From positions 5,399,001 to 5,463,000 of the forward strand of contig OU015567.1 in assembly GCA_907165135.1 (NCBI GenBank): DNA of 64,000 bases. The letters are read 5' to 3'. This DNA comes from Oikopleura dioica. Its lineage: Eukaryota; Chordata; Appendicularia; Copelata; Oikopleuridae. Numbering within the stretch: the stretch's first letter is position 1; each line of letters begins with the position of its first letter. The notes beneath the pieces were generated by a model that worked only from the letters and a program-made list of their open reading frames with translations, had not been told where the DNA came from and did not search any database. This document shows, one piece after another, positions 30,290 to 42,092 of this stretch. A program made the position numbers and the translations under genes.

Positions 30290-32660
30290 ATGTCGCATCG
30301 GCACATTTTTCTAAGCGATTCAGACTTGAAGTTTCGCCTTCAAAAGTCCTATCACAAATTATCAATTCTACTTGCCAAAATTGGCGAGTTCGAGCTCGCT
30401 GATAACATCAAAGAGGACGACATATCCCCGTAAGTCGAAATCAAACAACGCGTCGAAATTTGATAAGCAATTTCTTGATGATTCTTTTAGCTATATGCAA
30501 TTAAAGCAATTTAGCTGGTTAATTTCGTAAATAAGGATTTTAACTAAGTTGTTTTACAGTCAACAACTGATTATATTTTTAGGTACTGGTTGTTATCAGT
30601 TTACCTCACTAACATCGACAAAAGTATCATTATATTGCAGATAAAAGTCCGCGATTTCAATAAACGTCCAGACTGGCTTCTCGACGAAATAAAATCGTCC
30701 TCTTTCATTTTTGGCGAGTCCCTTCGATATGTAAAATGCAAGCAAGACAACCTTCGCATTCATATTCTTGATACGACTAACGAGTCGTCCATATTTTTTT
30801 TGAAAACAAGTCGATTCGAGACGCTGCTTAATAGTGAAGAAATTTACAAGTACGCCATAATTGATGGTTCTATGTGCAACGCCCAAATTCATCAATTCAA
30901 TATCAAAGACCTGTGGGTCTCACCAATGTCTGGCGATATAAATGCTGCACATCAGACAAAACTACAAATCGATCAAGGTGATTTCAAAGATCTTCTCCGC
31001 GTCATGTAAGTTTAAGATTTGAAACTTTGAGTAGACGCTTATTCTTTTTCTAGTGAGAGTAATACTTCGGAAACAAGAATTACTGGCATGCTGACAAACA
31101 AAGCCCTGGAAGCATCGTTTCGCGTGAAACAAATAAGAAGCGATTCGGAACATCCGGGCTACACAAAGAAGAATCGAGACAGTTGGTTTGGAGCAACCTC
31201 AATCTACTCAAATGCATCAGTCTTCAAATTGAGACAGGATCGCCACTACAAAGCGACAACGTCATACAGACTCAATCAAATCTTCGATAGCCGAAAAGAG
31301 ATGCAGCGTAAGGAATCGGAGGAAAAAATGAATATCCTGAAGAAAATTTACGAGGACTTCAACCTATCCAAAGACACGAACAAACCGAGCAATTCCTCCT
31401 GTGAAGACAACAAAAAAGCTCAATCTGACGCGACAGAAGAACTGACGGGAGAAAAAAAATGCAGCGAAATCTCGACGACCAGATGCGGAGAATCTAGTCA
31501 CGATTCAGACGAAACTATGATCAGCGATATCCCTTCGGACTCCGGCGACTGCTCTGATGAACATGAAGATCGGATCAATTCTGCTGAAGAGCCATTAGAA
31601 GAATTTTGCGACATTTGCCATCATTATGGATGTATTGAAGGCTGCGATAACTACTTCAAAATCAACCCAGGCTTCCAACACACTGACTGCGAAGACGTCA
31701 GTGACACTGACACAAGCAGCGAGTCGAGCGATGAAGATATTTGCCCTGAAATCTGCTCGATCGAAACTTGCAAGGGAACTTGTGGGAAAATCAAAGATGA
31801 GCCATCGGATGAATCCGAAAAACCACCGCTGGCAAGACAACATGCAGTTAAAATTGAAACGACCAATTTCGTCAGGATTGAAATCCCAGACGCAGCTTTT
31901 GACGGAGAAGTAATTTTCTCAAGTGCTGACTTCGAAGCAGGTCGTGACAGCAGCGACGAGAGTTCTGTGTCTGTTCAAAGCGACTCTGACGATGGAAAAC
32001 AACGAATCGGGCCGAACAGTTACTTCATACGCAAGAATTTATTACCTTCAAAAATCAAGGAAGAAAACGACGATTTTTGTGGGGACAAAAATCACCTTTG
32101 CTTTGAGGAAAAGGAGTCTGGTAAGCATTTTAGACTTTTAAATTTGCATTTTCCTTCTATAGAGGATGAACCGACCGAAGCCGACAAAGAGTTCATTAAT
32201 GACGATTGCGTCAATGAATCCGATCTAGCTGTACAGAACTTGCTTGCCGCTGAAAGGGAAGAAAAAATCAAGAAGGACCTTGAAGATATTATCGGTAAAT
32301 TATAAAGAGAAAAAAAACCCATTCTGATATAATTTTAAAGCTGTTGCTCAGCGATTCAAAAGAGACTCATCAGCACCAACGGCAAAGGACATCACGAACG
32401 GCATCAAAAAACTGCGTAAACGTAAGTTTATCCTCTTTTCAGAAAGAATTTCTCACAATTAAATTTAAGGCAAATACAAAAGAATCGTCATCGAGGACTC
32501 AGATTCTGATAACGAGCCGATGCGACCAGCAGAGCGACATTTTACCGACCGTCGCGCACTGAAATCAGACGAAGACTCTCCTGCACCAAAAAGTAAAAAT
32601 AATCAAAAGATGTCATTTTAATATAAAGTCTCAGTGAAACGTAACCTGATGAGCGACTAA
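30290..32660 (+). CDS. Large acidic Cys-rich protein with SUMO-type motifs
   Basis: About seven exons with GT-AG introns of 40-60 nt and one longer intron near 30432-30580. It opens MSHRHIFLSDSDLKFRL and ends KRNLMSD at 32660. The N-terminal third (to about residue 185) looks globular. The rest is Ser/Asp/Glu-rich and disordered. A Cys cluster (EFCDICHHYGCIEGC, then ICPEICSIETCKGTCG) lies near the centre and could bind zinc. Several psi-K-x-E type sites occur around it (GKIKDEP, AVKIET, SKIKEEN). The profile resembles nuclear viral regulators that work with SUMO or ubiquitin, but no family is recognised and the role is inferred only from composition. Confidence 0.6.
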
Positions 32661-32870
32661 TCTTCTCAACGAAATCCATGTATAAAGCGAAACGATCATC
32701 ACCGCCTAGAATGATGCCAACATATGAATCCTATAGCCTTTAAATCATCCTGTTTTTGCGATTATTCTACCTTATCAAACTGAGTCCCTAGAAACTTACT
32801 TTCCTCAAAAAGTAGAATAAATTTTTTCGAACATAAGACCAGGCTGTTGTATTTTCATATTTGATTTAGA

Positions 32871-33722
32871 ATGAATGGGATTTTCTTGAAGGCGGAAATG
32901 CGATTCATTGAAAAAAATTTTACAGGCCCAGAACTGAAAATAAAAGAATTTTTGAACGAAGAAGAGTACACAGCGATTGAGAAATTTGAGGGGAATTTCC
33001 GTCGTCTTACCAGAAGTGCTTCTTCATATTTAAGTAAGTTTTTTATTTCATTTTAAAATTGATTATTTCTTAAGGCCTCAACTATCGAAGATATTCCTCG
33101 AAAATGCCCGTTCCTTGGAACAAGACGGCCGTGTCAGAGACACTTGAGCTCACGAAACCATACACAAGCGACAGGGATTGTTATCTTACAACAAAGAGTA
33201 TATTAGAAAATATGGCCCTGCCTCTACGATTCAAACTAGGTTTTCCTTGAGAAATTCTTTGATATTATATTCATCAATTAAAATAATAGATTTCTGGTTT
33301 TTGTCTAGCTCAACAAAGAAAACGGAAGATGGCAGCACCATTCAGTACGAGATAGTTTACCCAAATCAAAGATCCGCAATCAACGACACAGTCTACATCG
33401 GTATTTATTTTCCAATGCTGCTTTCAACTTATTATTTTATTCAGCATCGAAAGCCGACGCAGAAGAACTTCTGGAAGAATGCTCCGACTCAACCATTTTC
33501 CAGAAACTGCTTGAGTCGCATCATCTAGATCTGATGGCATTCAAGTCTTCTGGTGTTTCAGTGTCAAGGCTTCTCGCAATGTCCATCACGATTACGAAAA
33601 CTCCCGCTGTTCCTGACTTCAAACAAAGCCGAGCGCCAACGAAGCAACTGGAGACCGCTTTTGAAGACTTCAATATTTCGGAAGAATCCGATAATTCCTC
33701 TATTGATGAGCTCATTTTTTGA
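32871..33722 (+). CDS. Unrecognised Polinton protein, four exons
   Basis: Starts MNGIFLKAEMRFIEKNF and continues through GT-AG introns to exons reading NYRRYSSKMPVPWNKTAVS, FWFLSSSTKKTEDGS and KADAEELLEECSDSTIFQ, ending SDNSSIDELIF with TGA at 33720-33722. Frame continuity over all three junctions supports the model. The second uses an AATAATAG acceptor upstream of a decoy CTAG. About 220 residues, Ser/Glu-rich C-terminus, no membrane segment. The function is unknown. It lies downstream of the acidic Cys-rich gene on the same strand. Confidence 0.5.
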
Positions 33723-33970
33723 CATCTTCGCATACTTTTCAAAAAATAGATTAGATTTCGATAAATGTGAGAATATTTCTTCAAAGGTTGCATTCTTTTA
33801 ATGATTCATGATGCTTTCAAAATCGCATCGCATCAAAAAAACCTTATCAGGGGAAAGGGAAAATTTGGCAATAAAAGCAACGGTTCGAAAAAAAATTCAC
33901 TCACTTCACTTCGAAGCTCAAAAAAAAACTTTTTTTACCCAACAATCCAGACAACTTCGACACTCTGCGA

Positions 33971-34373
33971 ATGGATCGAGAAGCGCAAAAAAGACGTGTT
34001 CACGACGAGATGTCAAGAGACCCGAGCTACCTCTTGAATCTTTTAACAATCCTTTTTAAAGGATTGAAAGGCCAGAAAGAAGGTAAAAAATATTTTTTTT
34101 CAAAACTGCCCTTTAACAATTTATTTTTCGAGCTCTCAACATCATCCGAACCTGCGGTGAGACAGAGCGCTGTCGTCTGATCGATACTCATGCCGGTCCA
34201 GATATGTCGTCCTTCCATCTGGATGTCGTACGTGACATCCTCTACGGTAAGGAAATTTTTTATTCTTTTTCAAAATTATTTATAACGATTAAGCCATCGA
34301 TTGGCTCGTCGAGGGATTCTTCGAGGAAGGAATTGATGCTGAAATCAACAGACTCAATCGAAACCACGGCTAA
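33971..34373 (+). CDS. Small helical protein, three exons
   Basis: ATG at 33971 (MDREAQKRRVHDEMSRD), then exons reading ALNIIRTCGETERCRLIDTH and AIDWLVEGFFEEGIDAEINR, ending NRNHG. Both introns are GT-AG and keep frame. About 100 residues, with a single C-x5-C pair. An upstream basic stretch (33808-33960) might contribute an earlier exon. It is the last plus-strand gene of the element before the gene-poor right part. The function is unknown. Confidence 0.5.
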
Positions 34374-35200
34374 CTGACAGAATAATCCAGCGATAATCCC
34401 TTTTGATCTGCTCTGAAAGAAATCACTTCTGAACAAGCCTTGACAAATAAAAGAAAATGAAATAGAAAAATACTAGTTGTTTTTTATGCTTTCCGCAAAA
34501 TAAGCAATCTCACTTATAAAAAACGAGATTTCAAAATTACTAGAAAATTTTCTTTATTTTTCTTATGAAAACTCTTAGATTTACACTAACCTTGTCTTTA
34601 CCAACATAAACTTGAAAACTCAGCAGGCAATGTGAAGAAAAAGGCGAAATAAGAGGGACTAGTCTGCCGAAAAGCGGGTGACAAAAACTAGCAGCTCACA
34701 AAAATGGCCTGACCAAGCGGGTGACAAGTCCGCTATGTTTGAACTCCCCAATCCTTTCGAGGCGCCCTCCTTTGGCTAGCGAGGAAGTTATATGCTCGAA
34801 TTTCAGAACTTGTCACACTCAAAAAATATCTTTTTTTTTCAAAATGACACAACAGTCCTAAAAAGTAGCGAATTTGATGCTTTGGCGATAAAAATGTTTA
34901 AAATGTTTCAAAATCTCTTGAATTCGATGGAAATGTCGTTCCTGTGACGTTTATAATAATTTCAATTTTCAAAAATGAATCAAAAGTAAAATCGTATTTC
35001 AGAAAAGCTTAAGATTCTGAATAATTATGTTGCACATTTACATTGATCTGTTATAAAAATAAAAATGAACCGAGAAAAAATGCGTTTTAGCCATGGAGAA
35101 AGTTTTTGAAGAGTGGAAGTTTGTCAGCAATATAAAGAATTGTGTCTCGGAAGTAAATCACGTCAAAAGTTTCGTCAGGAAATTCGACTAATAATTTTTT

Positions 35201-35530
35201 AAGGGGCTGTCCTCCATAAGGTCCTTGATCGTAAACTCTAAAAAGCGGAACAGTCGTAGCTTAGGGGCTAAATTTTATCCAGAAAAAGAATTAAGGGTAT
35301 ACCTCAATTAAAAACCCAAAAAAAAGCTAGCTCTTAGCAACCTGACCTTTATCGGCCTGTATATCCTTAAGCCGGCAATCGAGAGGTCGCAATAATGGGA
35401 CGGTTATAGTCAAGGGTTCGATCTAAAAGTTGAAATGGAAATTAAGGGTCTACCTTAGATAGTTTTGGAAAAAAACTTGCTTTAAAAAGCCTGATTCTTG
35501 ATGGGGGGATCCTTAACAAAAAATTCCGAG
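35201..35530 (+). repeat. Interspersed repeat R330, copy 2
   Basis: Starts around GGGGCTGTCCTCCATAAGG and ends in TTGATGGGGGGATCCTTAA. It aligns block by block with 36495-36845 and with 488-735. It has no terminal inverted repeat or reading frame. Confidence 0.75.
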
Positions 35531-35882
35531 CAATGCATATTTTTCCTAAAAAATAAATGGGCAATTGTTGTTTTAATTCAGAGAATATCACCCGAACGAA
35601 AATTCGGTTCCAGCTATAAGTCTGTCGGTCTCCAGACCGAGGCCATTTTCCCATTTTTTATAGGCTTTTTCGACTTTGAAGGGGTCTCAATTTGCATTCG
35701 TCCCACAAAATCACTCAAAATTATGAAAATGAAAATTGAAAATTTGCCTAAGATTCGACATAAAATATTTAAGGGTGCTTTCCTCCTTAAGTTTATTGAC
35801 CAAAAACTGAAAAAGAGTACAGATAGAAGCTTTGAGTCTTAACTTTACGCTGTCGATAAAATAAAGGGACAAGCCCAATTAT

Positions 35883-36022
35883 ACCGATCAGATTTTGTAG
35901 CTTAGGCGGCCGCAAATCTGGGTCTGAAGCCCTCTCAGACCGAGAGAGCGAGGGCTGGCTCTCATTGGTTAAGCTAAAGGCCACGTCATCCTCACCGCCT
36001 AATTTTCCAGATCTGATCGGTT
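35883..36022. repeat. MITE-like palindromic element, 140 bp
   Basis: The inverted ends are ACCGATCAGAT...TTAGGCGG and its complement (about 27 bp with some mismatches). The interior contains an AGGGCTTCAGACC / CTCTCAGACCGAG-type palindrome and a NotI-like GCGGCCGC. There is no coding sequence. It lies inside the Polinton's right part. Confidence 0.7.
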
Positions 36023-36039
36023 AACCCGAAAAATATCGT

Positions 36040-36240
36040 GCAACTTACTTTTAACGGTCCGTATACCCTTAAGTTTGATATCGAGAAATCATCATAAGAG
36101 AAACGCTTGTCGCAGACAATTTAACCTTACAGTAAAAATTGAAATTAAGGGTCTTGTTTAGATTATTCCTGAAAAAAACTTTCAGCGAAAGGCCCCTTTT
36201 TTCGCGATTCTTGATAGGGGGAGTTCTTTTAATTTTTGCA
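36040..36240 (+). repeat. Interspersed repeat R330, copy 3 (partial)
   Basis: Shares GGTCCGTATACCCTTAAG, GAGAAATCATCATAAG, AAATTGAAATTAAGGGTC, and a GATAGGGGGAG end with the other copies. The first third of the repeat is missing, perhaps displaced by the palindromic element just upstream. Confidence 0.65.
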
Positions 36241-36494
36241 AAAATTGAGACCCTCAACAATGTCCTTGAATTCATCCGTCGTTTCCGGCCAATCAAATTC
36301 ATCAAAAGAATTTGCCGGAAGTGGCTCTCTCTCGTCCCAGCTTATAAACCCTTGTTTTGACTTTTCGAGAGTTAGCTCGTTTGGACAAATATAGGGTTAA
36401 TTTTTTTTTAATTCAATTAACTGTTTTAACCTCTTTTGTGGACATCATTTTTGTTGACATTCCACAAATATATTCCACTGATTAAATTTTGAAA

Positions 36495-36845
36495 GGCCTG
36501 TCCTCCTTAAGGTCGTTGACCAAAAACTCTCAAAAAGGGAACGGTCATAGCTTACGGCCTTAACTTTATTCTCAGAAATAATTTAGGATTTCACTCAACT
36601 TAAAACCCATAAAAGCTTGCTCCTAGCAACCTAACCTTTAACAGCCTGTATATCTTTAAGTCATTAATCGACAGGTCATCATAATGGGAACGGTTGTGGT
36701 CAAGGGTTGGCTCTGAAAGATGTTTTGAAAATTAAGGGTCTATCTCTGATAGTTTCGGAAAAAAACTTGCTCCAAAACGGCCTATTTTCACGATTCTTGA
36801 TAGGGGGGGGTCCTAAATCAAAAATATAATTTCAAAAAACTTAAG
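36495..36845 (+). repeat. Interspersed repeat R330, copy 4
   Basis: Full-length-looking copy: GGCCTGTCCTCCTTAAGG at the start and TTGATAGGGGGGG followed by TCCTAAA at the end. It is the best match to copy 2. Confidence 0.75.
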
Positions 36846-38694
36846 GGCGTCAAGGTTCTATCGTTGTATGAAATCTTCATTTCTTAATTTTAAATAGAAA
36901 AAATTAAGGGTATCTCCGTATTTACTATTTTATGGACATTTTTTACGAAAATTTGGGAAAAATAATGCCCACAAAAGAGGAAAATTGATAGATACGCAAA
37001 ATAAAAGAAACAACAATAATTAACCCTGCCAGAGTTTCGGCATTAATACAAACGGTTTTAAAAGAATATTTTTAAAATGTCGCATGCGTTGATTTTTTAT
37101 AACGAGCTTGTCTTCGTAAAACCGACGAGATCGTAGGGAAAAAGGCTCTGCAATCGCAGCGATATCTTTATATCGTTATAAATTATATCGTTATATACAC
37201 CGGAACGCATTTGAAAAAAATTGGCAGTGGATCAATGAATTACTTATTGGGAAAGCATTCAACAAGTAGAAAAAAAAAGAGCGATCGTTCTGGCGCGGCC
37301 AGAAACAGACATTGAAATTGCTGAGGAATAAATCAATAAAGATATTTTCGGAGTAGTCATTCGTGTGGTTTCCGATTGTAAGATAATTGAGCTCCATTTG
37401 GCGGCATGAAAATTCATCTGAATCATGAACAAAAAAGACTGGACGCGCTCAACTAATTTTACTATGTAAGAATAATCATTCTCTGCTCTTTAAGCGAGCG
37501 CGAGAATCAACACTAATCGTAAGATTTGAGTGGCAGACTTTCGATTTCGTGGATTTGATCAGCGTCGATTAATATACTTTTTACAAGTCTATGGCACCTT
37601 ATGTCCTTTTACATCCTCCCAAGCTTGCGATCCAGCGAAATCCTCCGAGAGCGATCCCCTCCAATTTTTACAAATTTCGCTTATTGAAGCATAGAGATTT
37701 AAACCCCTCAAAGATGGTTAGAATTCATTCGTAGGCGCAATATAAATAAAAAGGATTATTCTCGATCGACGGTCATTTTCGATCCCAGTCCAATAAGGTT
37801 CTTTTGGCCAAATTTTCATAATAACAGTGAGAGGACGTGAATTTTTTTGAATGAGAATATGTGAAGAGGGAGGAATTTTTCAATATTAGCTTATTTCTTT
37901 CTTTTCCAAAAAGAAAAAAAAAACGCTTACGCAGCTAATATTCCGCTTTATCTGCAATAAAACCCCCGCCGCACACTTTGACCCCTGCGTTGTTGATTTA
38001 TTCTATTTCTCCGCGAACTTATGCCTGTGCCAAAGCCCGAGTCCTAAATATTGCGCATTATCGCTCAAGCAATAAAACGGCAGCGGATGATTTCCGCCTC
38101 GAGTCCTAAAAAATCCCCGAAAAAAAAACGAAAAACCTGATCCCCTTGCGACTCATTGCAAAATCTGAAGCGCTCGATTTCCAGAGACGGGTTCTTAGAG
38201 AAAAGAACTCGATGCCTATCAATAGATCCTTTTGTGTTTAGCAGAAAAGAGAAAGAGAGAAACATAGATATATTCTCAAAAAAGTTCAAAACTATCCTTT
38301 CAGAACAAACGACCGGGACTGTGCTGGGGAAAGTTGCACCAAGAGTACTTCGCCGAGTCTGGCTTCAGCATCTTTTCAATATTCAGACTGGCAGTATCAA
38401 AGCTAAAATCAGATTTTTCGGACGCTGCGCTCGAGCATCGAAATCCTGAAATTCATAAAGCGTTTCTCGATTTTTGAGAATCAGATTCCGGCTTTGCATT
38501 TTTCTGTAGAAAGGTGAGTTTTATCGACGTCACTTTAATTCTGTCTATCTGATCAAAAGCTAACTTTGATACTTGAAGCCGTTTCAAATGTTTTTCTTCT
38601 ACGATACGTTTTGTGATGTTGCTGGAAACTTATGACCAAGTTCTGACTTGATGAAAACAACAAAAAAATACTTCTTAAAAATGATGATTCATGT

Positions 38695-38895
38695 TTTTTT
38701 CAATAATAAAAAAAAACACTTTTCTCAAACATAAAAAAATCAAAAATACGTGATTTACACATTTTCCGTGAAAATGCTACTCGCGCCTAGTACGCTCTGA
38801 GCTCTCCACCACTGCAATTTTGAAAATTTTAACTAAACTTTTAAGGGCGTTAGAGTCGAGATACGGCGAATAATAATGAAGCAAAAAAATAGTTT
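38695..38895 (+). repeat. Left member of an inverted repeat pair (partner 41690-41900)
   Basis: CGTGATTTACACATTTTCCG, then GCTACTCGCGCCTAGTACGC and CTTTTAAGGGCGTTA. The same order is found on the minus strand at 41690-41900, diverged by roughly 15-20 percent. It may be one terminal repeat of a nested element of about 3.2 kb. Confidence 0.7.
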
Positions 38896-39468
38896 TTTGG
38901 TAAGAGGAATCTGAATTCAAGGTCAAAATTCAAAAATTCGTAATTTTCAAATCTTGACGGGGGGTCCTTAAATTACAAACTTCTCAAAAAAAATCCCAAA
39001 AATTGCGTTCCGGTGAAATAACAATAATTTAAAACGATTCTTGAATTCTATCGATCTCCGTATGGTTCATTTCTGAGAACGATTTTACATCTTGAATCGA
39101 AAAATGCAGGCGTCTTTTATCTGCGTTGTCAAACCAAACGATAAGGAATAGTTTCCTTAGGGCGAGAGAATCAGAAGAAGAAGACGAAAGACTTTTTAAA
39201 GCATTGAAAAAAAAAGTAGGGCAATCGGAGCAATCTCATCTTATTATAATGCTGTCCTTAGCATCATAACGCTTTTAATTGCGTAGATTGGCCAATCGAC
39301 GGCCTCATGATCGCGCTGAATTTCAGCGATCGACCGTTTTTTTGAACTTGGAATGACATCTTTATCCGTCAATTGTATCTTTATAAAAAGAGACAGTTTT
39401 GGAAGAAGAGCAATTATAAGTGTTTTTGAAAAATAATTCAGACAAAAATAATGGAAAAATTGGTCAAG

Positions 39469-39958
39469 ACTGAAAATGGAACGAATGGCACGAATGGCAC
39501 GAATTCACTGAAAATGGCACGAAAACAGAGACACATTTTTTTACGAATTAACCTTGAGGAATATTTTGAATGAAACTGGAAAATTAACGGATTTAGTTGA
39601 AACGATAGTTATTTAACACTTGTAAAGTTAATTAATCATGATCAAAAACATAAAAAAATAATTTGAAACTTTTGTAAAATTGACCGCAAGTTCAGGCCCA
39701 AAAAGATTCTTTTTAAGTGAAATTCCTCAATTTTGCCATTGTCGCTGATTAAAAATCGAAATAATACTGATTCAAGCATAAATGATCAATTTTTCATCGA
39801 ATATTCAAGTTATCAACGTCCGCTCCGCGGGTTTAATAGAAGGAAACTCAAGGGTTGAAAAACAATAACAAAAAATTTTCCAGAATTTTACTGAAAATAG
39901 CACGATGAAAAGACATGTTTTAATGTCATTCGTACCGTTCGTGCCATTTTCAGTACTG
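39469..39958. repeat. Palindrome-ended repeat (CTGAAAATGGCACGAA family)
   Basis: Left end ACTGAAAATGGAACGAATGG, right end CGTGCCATTTTCAGTACTG, with internal GGCACGAATGGCACGAA iterations. It has the same termini and internal heptamer iteration as the 138-bp palindrome at 53235-53372, here with a larger AT-rich centre. Confidence 0.65.
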
Positions 39959-40364
39959 TCGGAAGAATTCCCCGAAAGATTCGAAGACAAAAAGGCTGTT
40001 TTTACTGTTAAAAATTTAAAAACACTTGCATAAATACGCATTTAAGCGTTGTTTTTCTGCATTTGGGTACCGGGCTTTCACGATGTCGAAAAACGAGATA
40101 GATTCATTGCAATTTTTGAAAATTGGAGAGAGAGAGAAAATCGCACAATAATAAAGAAATACTGAGTTCATCTTTTTGTTGTTCGGCGGATTCACGAAGG
40201 GGTTAAGTTTTTCTGTCGCTGTCTTCTTTTTATCAGCGAAATGATTCAAGAATTGGGAAGTAAGATGAAGCAAAACAACGGGCCACCATGGACTCGGCAA
40301 ATTATATTTTTTTTTAACGTCAGATATAAAATATGAACCCTTTTTATAGGAGTCCGCCGCAGAA

Positions 40365-40535
40365 AAAAATTTGAAAAAATCGCACTTCGCAACGCAGAAA
40401 AATCCGCGAAAAAAATCGCACTACGCACCACACCGCGCGAAATTTGCGAAAGAAAATTTGAAAAAAAACGCACTTTGCACCGCAGAAAAATCCGCTGAAA
40501 AAAATCGCACTTCGCACCACACCGCGCTCGAAAAT
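40365..40535. repeat. Tandem repeat, two units of about 90 bp
   Basis: The unit contains AAAATCGCACTTCGCA, CGCAGAAAAATCCGC and CGCACCACACCGCG, repeated once. The repetition creates long overlapping open frames that are not genes. Confidence 0.75.
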
Positions 40536-41040
40536 ATATACATTTGCCGAGTCCAAAAATGAATGAATTGGAATTCTCGGTCACCGACAATTGACAAGAC
40601 TTCTGCCCAAAATGCGCTTCCACTCTTTGACAAAATTGTTTGATTTCCGGCAAGAAGTCCTTTTGCGGTTATTGCTTAAAAAAATTGTCAGGTTGTTTAA
40701 AATTGACAATTAAAAAAAACAATTTTTGAAAAGTCGTGTGGACCGTGTTTTTTGTAGATTTTTCATTGTAGGCGCAGAGCCGCGAACAATTACATTTCGA
40801 ACTGTTTCAATAGCTAAAAGTGTGTTTAAAATACAAGTTATTCTTCACCTAGTTGCTAACCCAACAATGTTACTCTTTTCTAAAACAACAGGCGAACAAT
40901 GGTTAGATCTTAGATCGACTCAATAAGAATCAACTGGCGCATGGAAAATGGTAATCATAACTTCGCTGGGTCGGCCTGATCACTGGCGGCAATGATCAGC
41001 TGCTCCCGCGGACTTCCACACGCTGTGCGAAATATTCATA

Positions 41041-41228
41041 TTTTCTTTAATTTGATTGAGCTTGACCTAAATTGGCTTGTTGAAAAATTACATTTTTTTG
41101 TGGTGGTGGAGAAGTCCGTGGACAAGAAATCAATGATTCCTTTTGGTCGGCTCTTCTAAATTATCAGAGATAAATCCACCTCCAATTTGAATCCATTTTA
41201 GGTCAAGATCAATCAAATAAAAGAAAAT
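41041..41228. repeat. MITE-like element, 188 bp
   Basis: The terminal inverted repeat is about 35 bp with a few mismatches: TTTTCTTTAATTTGATTGAG at the left, and the complement of AATCAAATAAAAGAAAA at the right, both continuing through TTGACCTAAA. No coding sequence. Confidence 0.75.
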
Positions 41229-41689
41229 AAGAATATTGCGCACAAGTTAAGGTCACTTTCACAAGGAGTCACACATGGGAACGATCAGAGTTTTTGAAAA
41301 TGTTCCACTTTTGTGGATATTTTTCCAGCCGAGAAAATTTAAGGGGAAGAAAAAGGTGTTTCGATGACGAAATTTGCCATTTTTCGAAAAAAATTTATCG
41401 AAGAAAAAATTTTCAGGCCCTACGGCGGGACATTTTTTGAAGACTCTTTCCCACTTTTATGGACATTTTGATGAAAATTTGGGACAAAAAAAGTCCACAA
41501 AAGAAGAAAATAACTGTAGAAAAAATACCGAGTTGTTTTTGTGGTGCGCTGAGAAAATTGTAGTCCATTTGCCCTGATGATCGTTTGAGCAGGTTGATCA
41601 TCTTATCCTCACTCAATTCTTGTCCTTGCGAAGAAGATTGCGCATCCTGAATATTTAAATTTAATTTCTATAAATTATGGCTTTTTTAA

Positions 41690-41900
41690 TTATGGCTTTC
41701 GGGTTTTCGCTACATTTTTTGTCGCCCTATCTCCACTTTAACACCCTTAAAACTAGAGCTTTAGTTTTGAAAATTGTAATGGTGGAGCGCTGAGAGCGTA
41801 CTAGGCGCGAGTAACATTTTCACGGAAAATGTGAAAATCACGCATTTTTGGTAGTTTCATTCTTGAGAAAAATGTTTTACTTAATGAAAAAAACATTAAG
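41690..41900 (-). repeat. Right member of an inverted repeat pair (partner 38695-38895)
   Basis: The complement carries the same ordered blocks as 38695-38895 (TTTTCCGTGAAAATG, CTCGCGCCTAGTACGCTCT, TTTTAAGGG). Confidence 0.7.
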
Positions 41901-41933
41901 GTATATTCTGTCATTATTTTTTGTTTCATTCAG

Positions 41934-42092
41934 ACGTTATGATAGGCCCGGACAAACTTCATGGCCCAGGCCCCGCCTGTGGGTTTTGCAGACGTTTGAG
42001 TAACCCGGACCAACTTCATGGCCCAGGTCCGCCTGTAGTTACCAGACGTTAACGAAACTGAGCCCAGCGTGGCTTAGTTTCCGCCTGTAGAT
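41934..42092. repeat. Tandem repeat, three units of about 52-58 bp
   Basis: Each unit starts CAGACGTT and ends CCGCCTGTRG. The first two share CAACTTCATGGCCCAGG; the third is more diverged. The last unit may also hold the 3' exon of the basic-protein gene at 42049-42628. Confidence 0.7.

Larger units (their letters stand above)
34374..42048. other. Gene-poor, repeat-rich right part of the Polinton
   Basis: About 7.7 kb with no recognised gene. It contains three R330 repeats, a palindromic element at 35883-36022, inverted-repeat pairs at 38695/41690, 39469/39958 and 41041/41228, and tandem repeats near 40365 and 41934. A GC-rich block near 34620-34800 has twice-repeated AAGCGGGTGACAA. Since R330 and the palindromes also occur in host DNA in this window, much of this part is probably nested host repeats accumulated in, or carried by, the element. 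A frame near 38310-38460 (GKLHQEYFAESGF) might be an exon remnant but cannot be assigned. Confidence 0.6.

Noticed and set aside
40246-40653. Several overlapping long frames with repeated Cys/Phe-rich sequence
   Set aside because: They arise from the two-unit tandem repeat (CGCACTTCGCACC...). All frames are equally repetitive and none looks protein-like.
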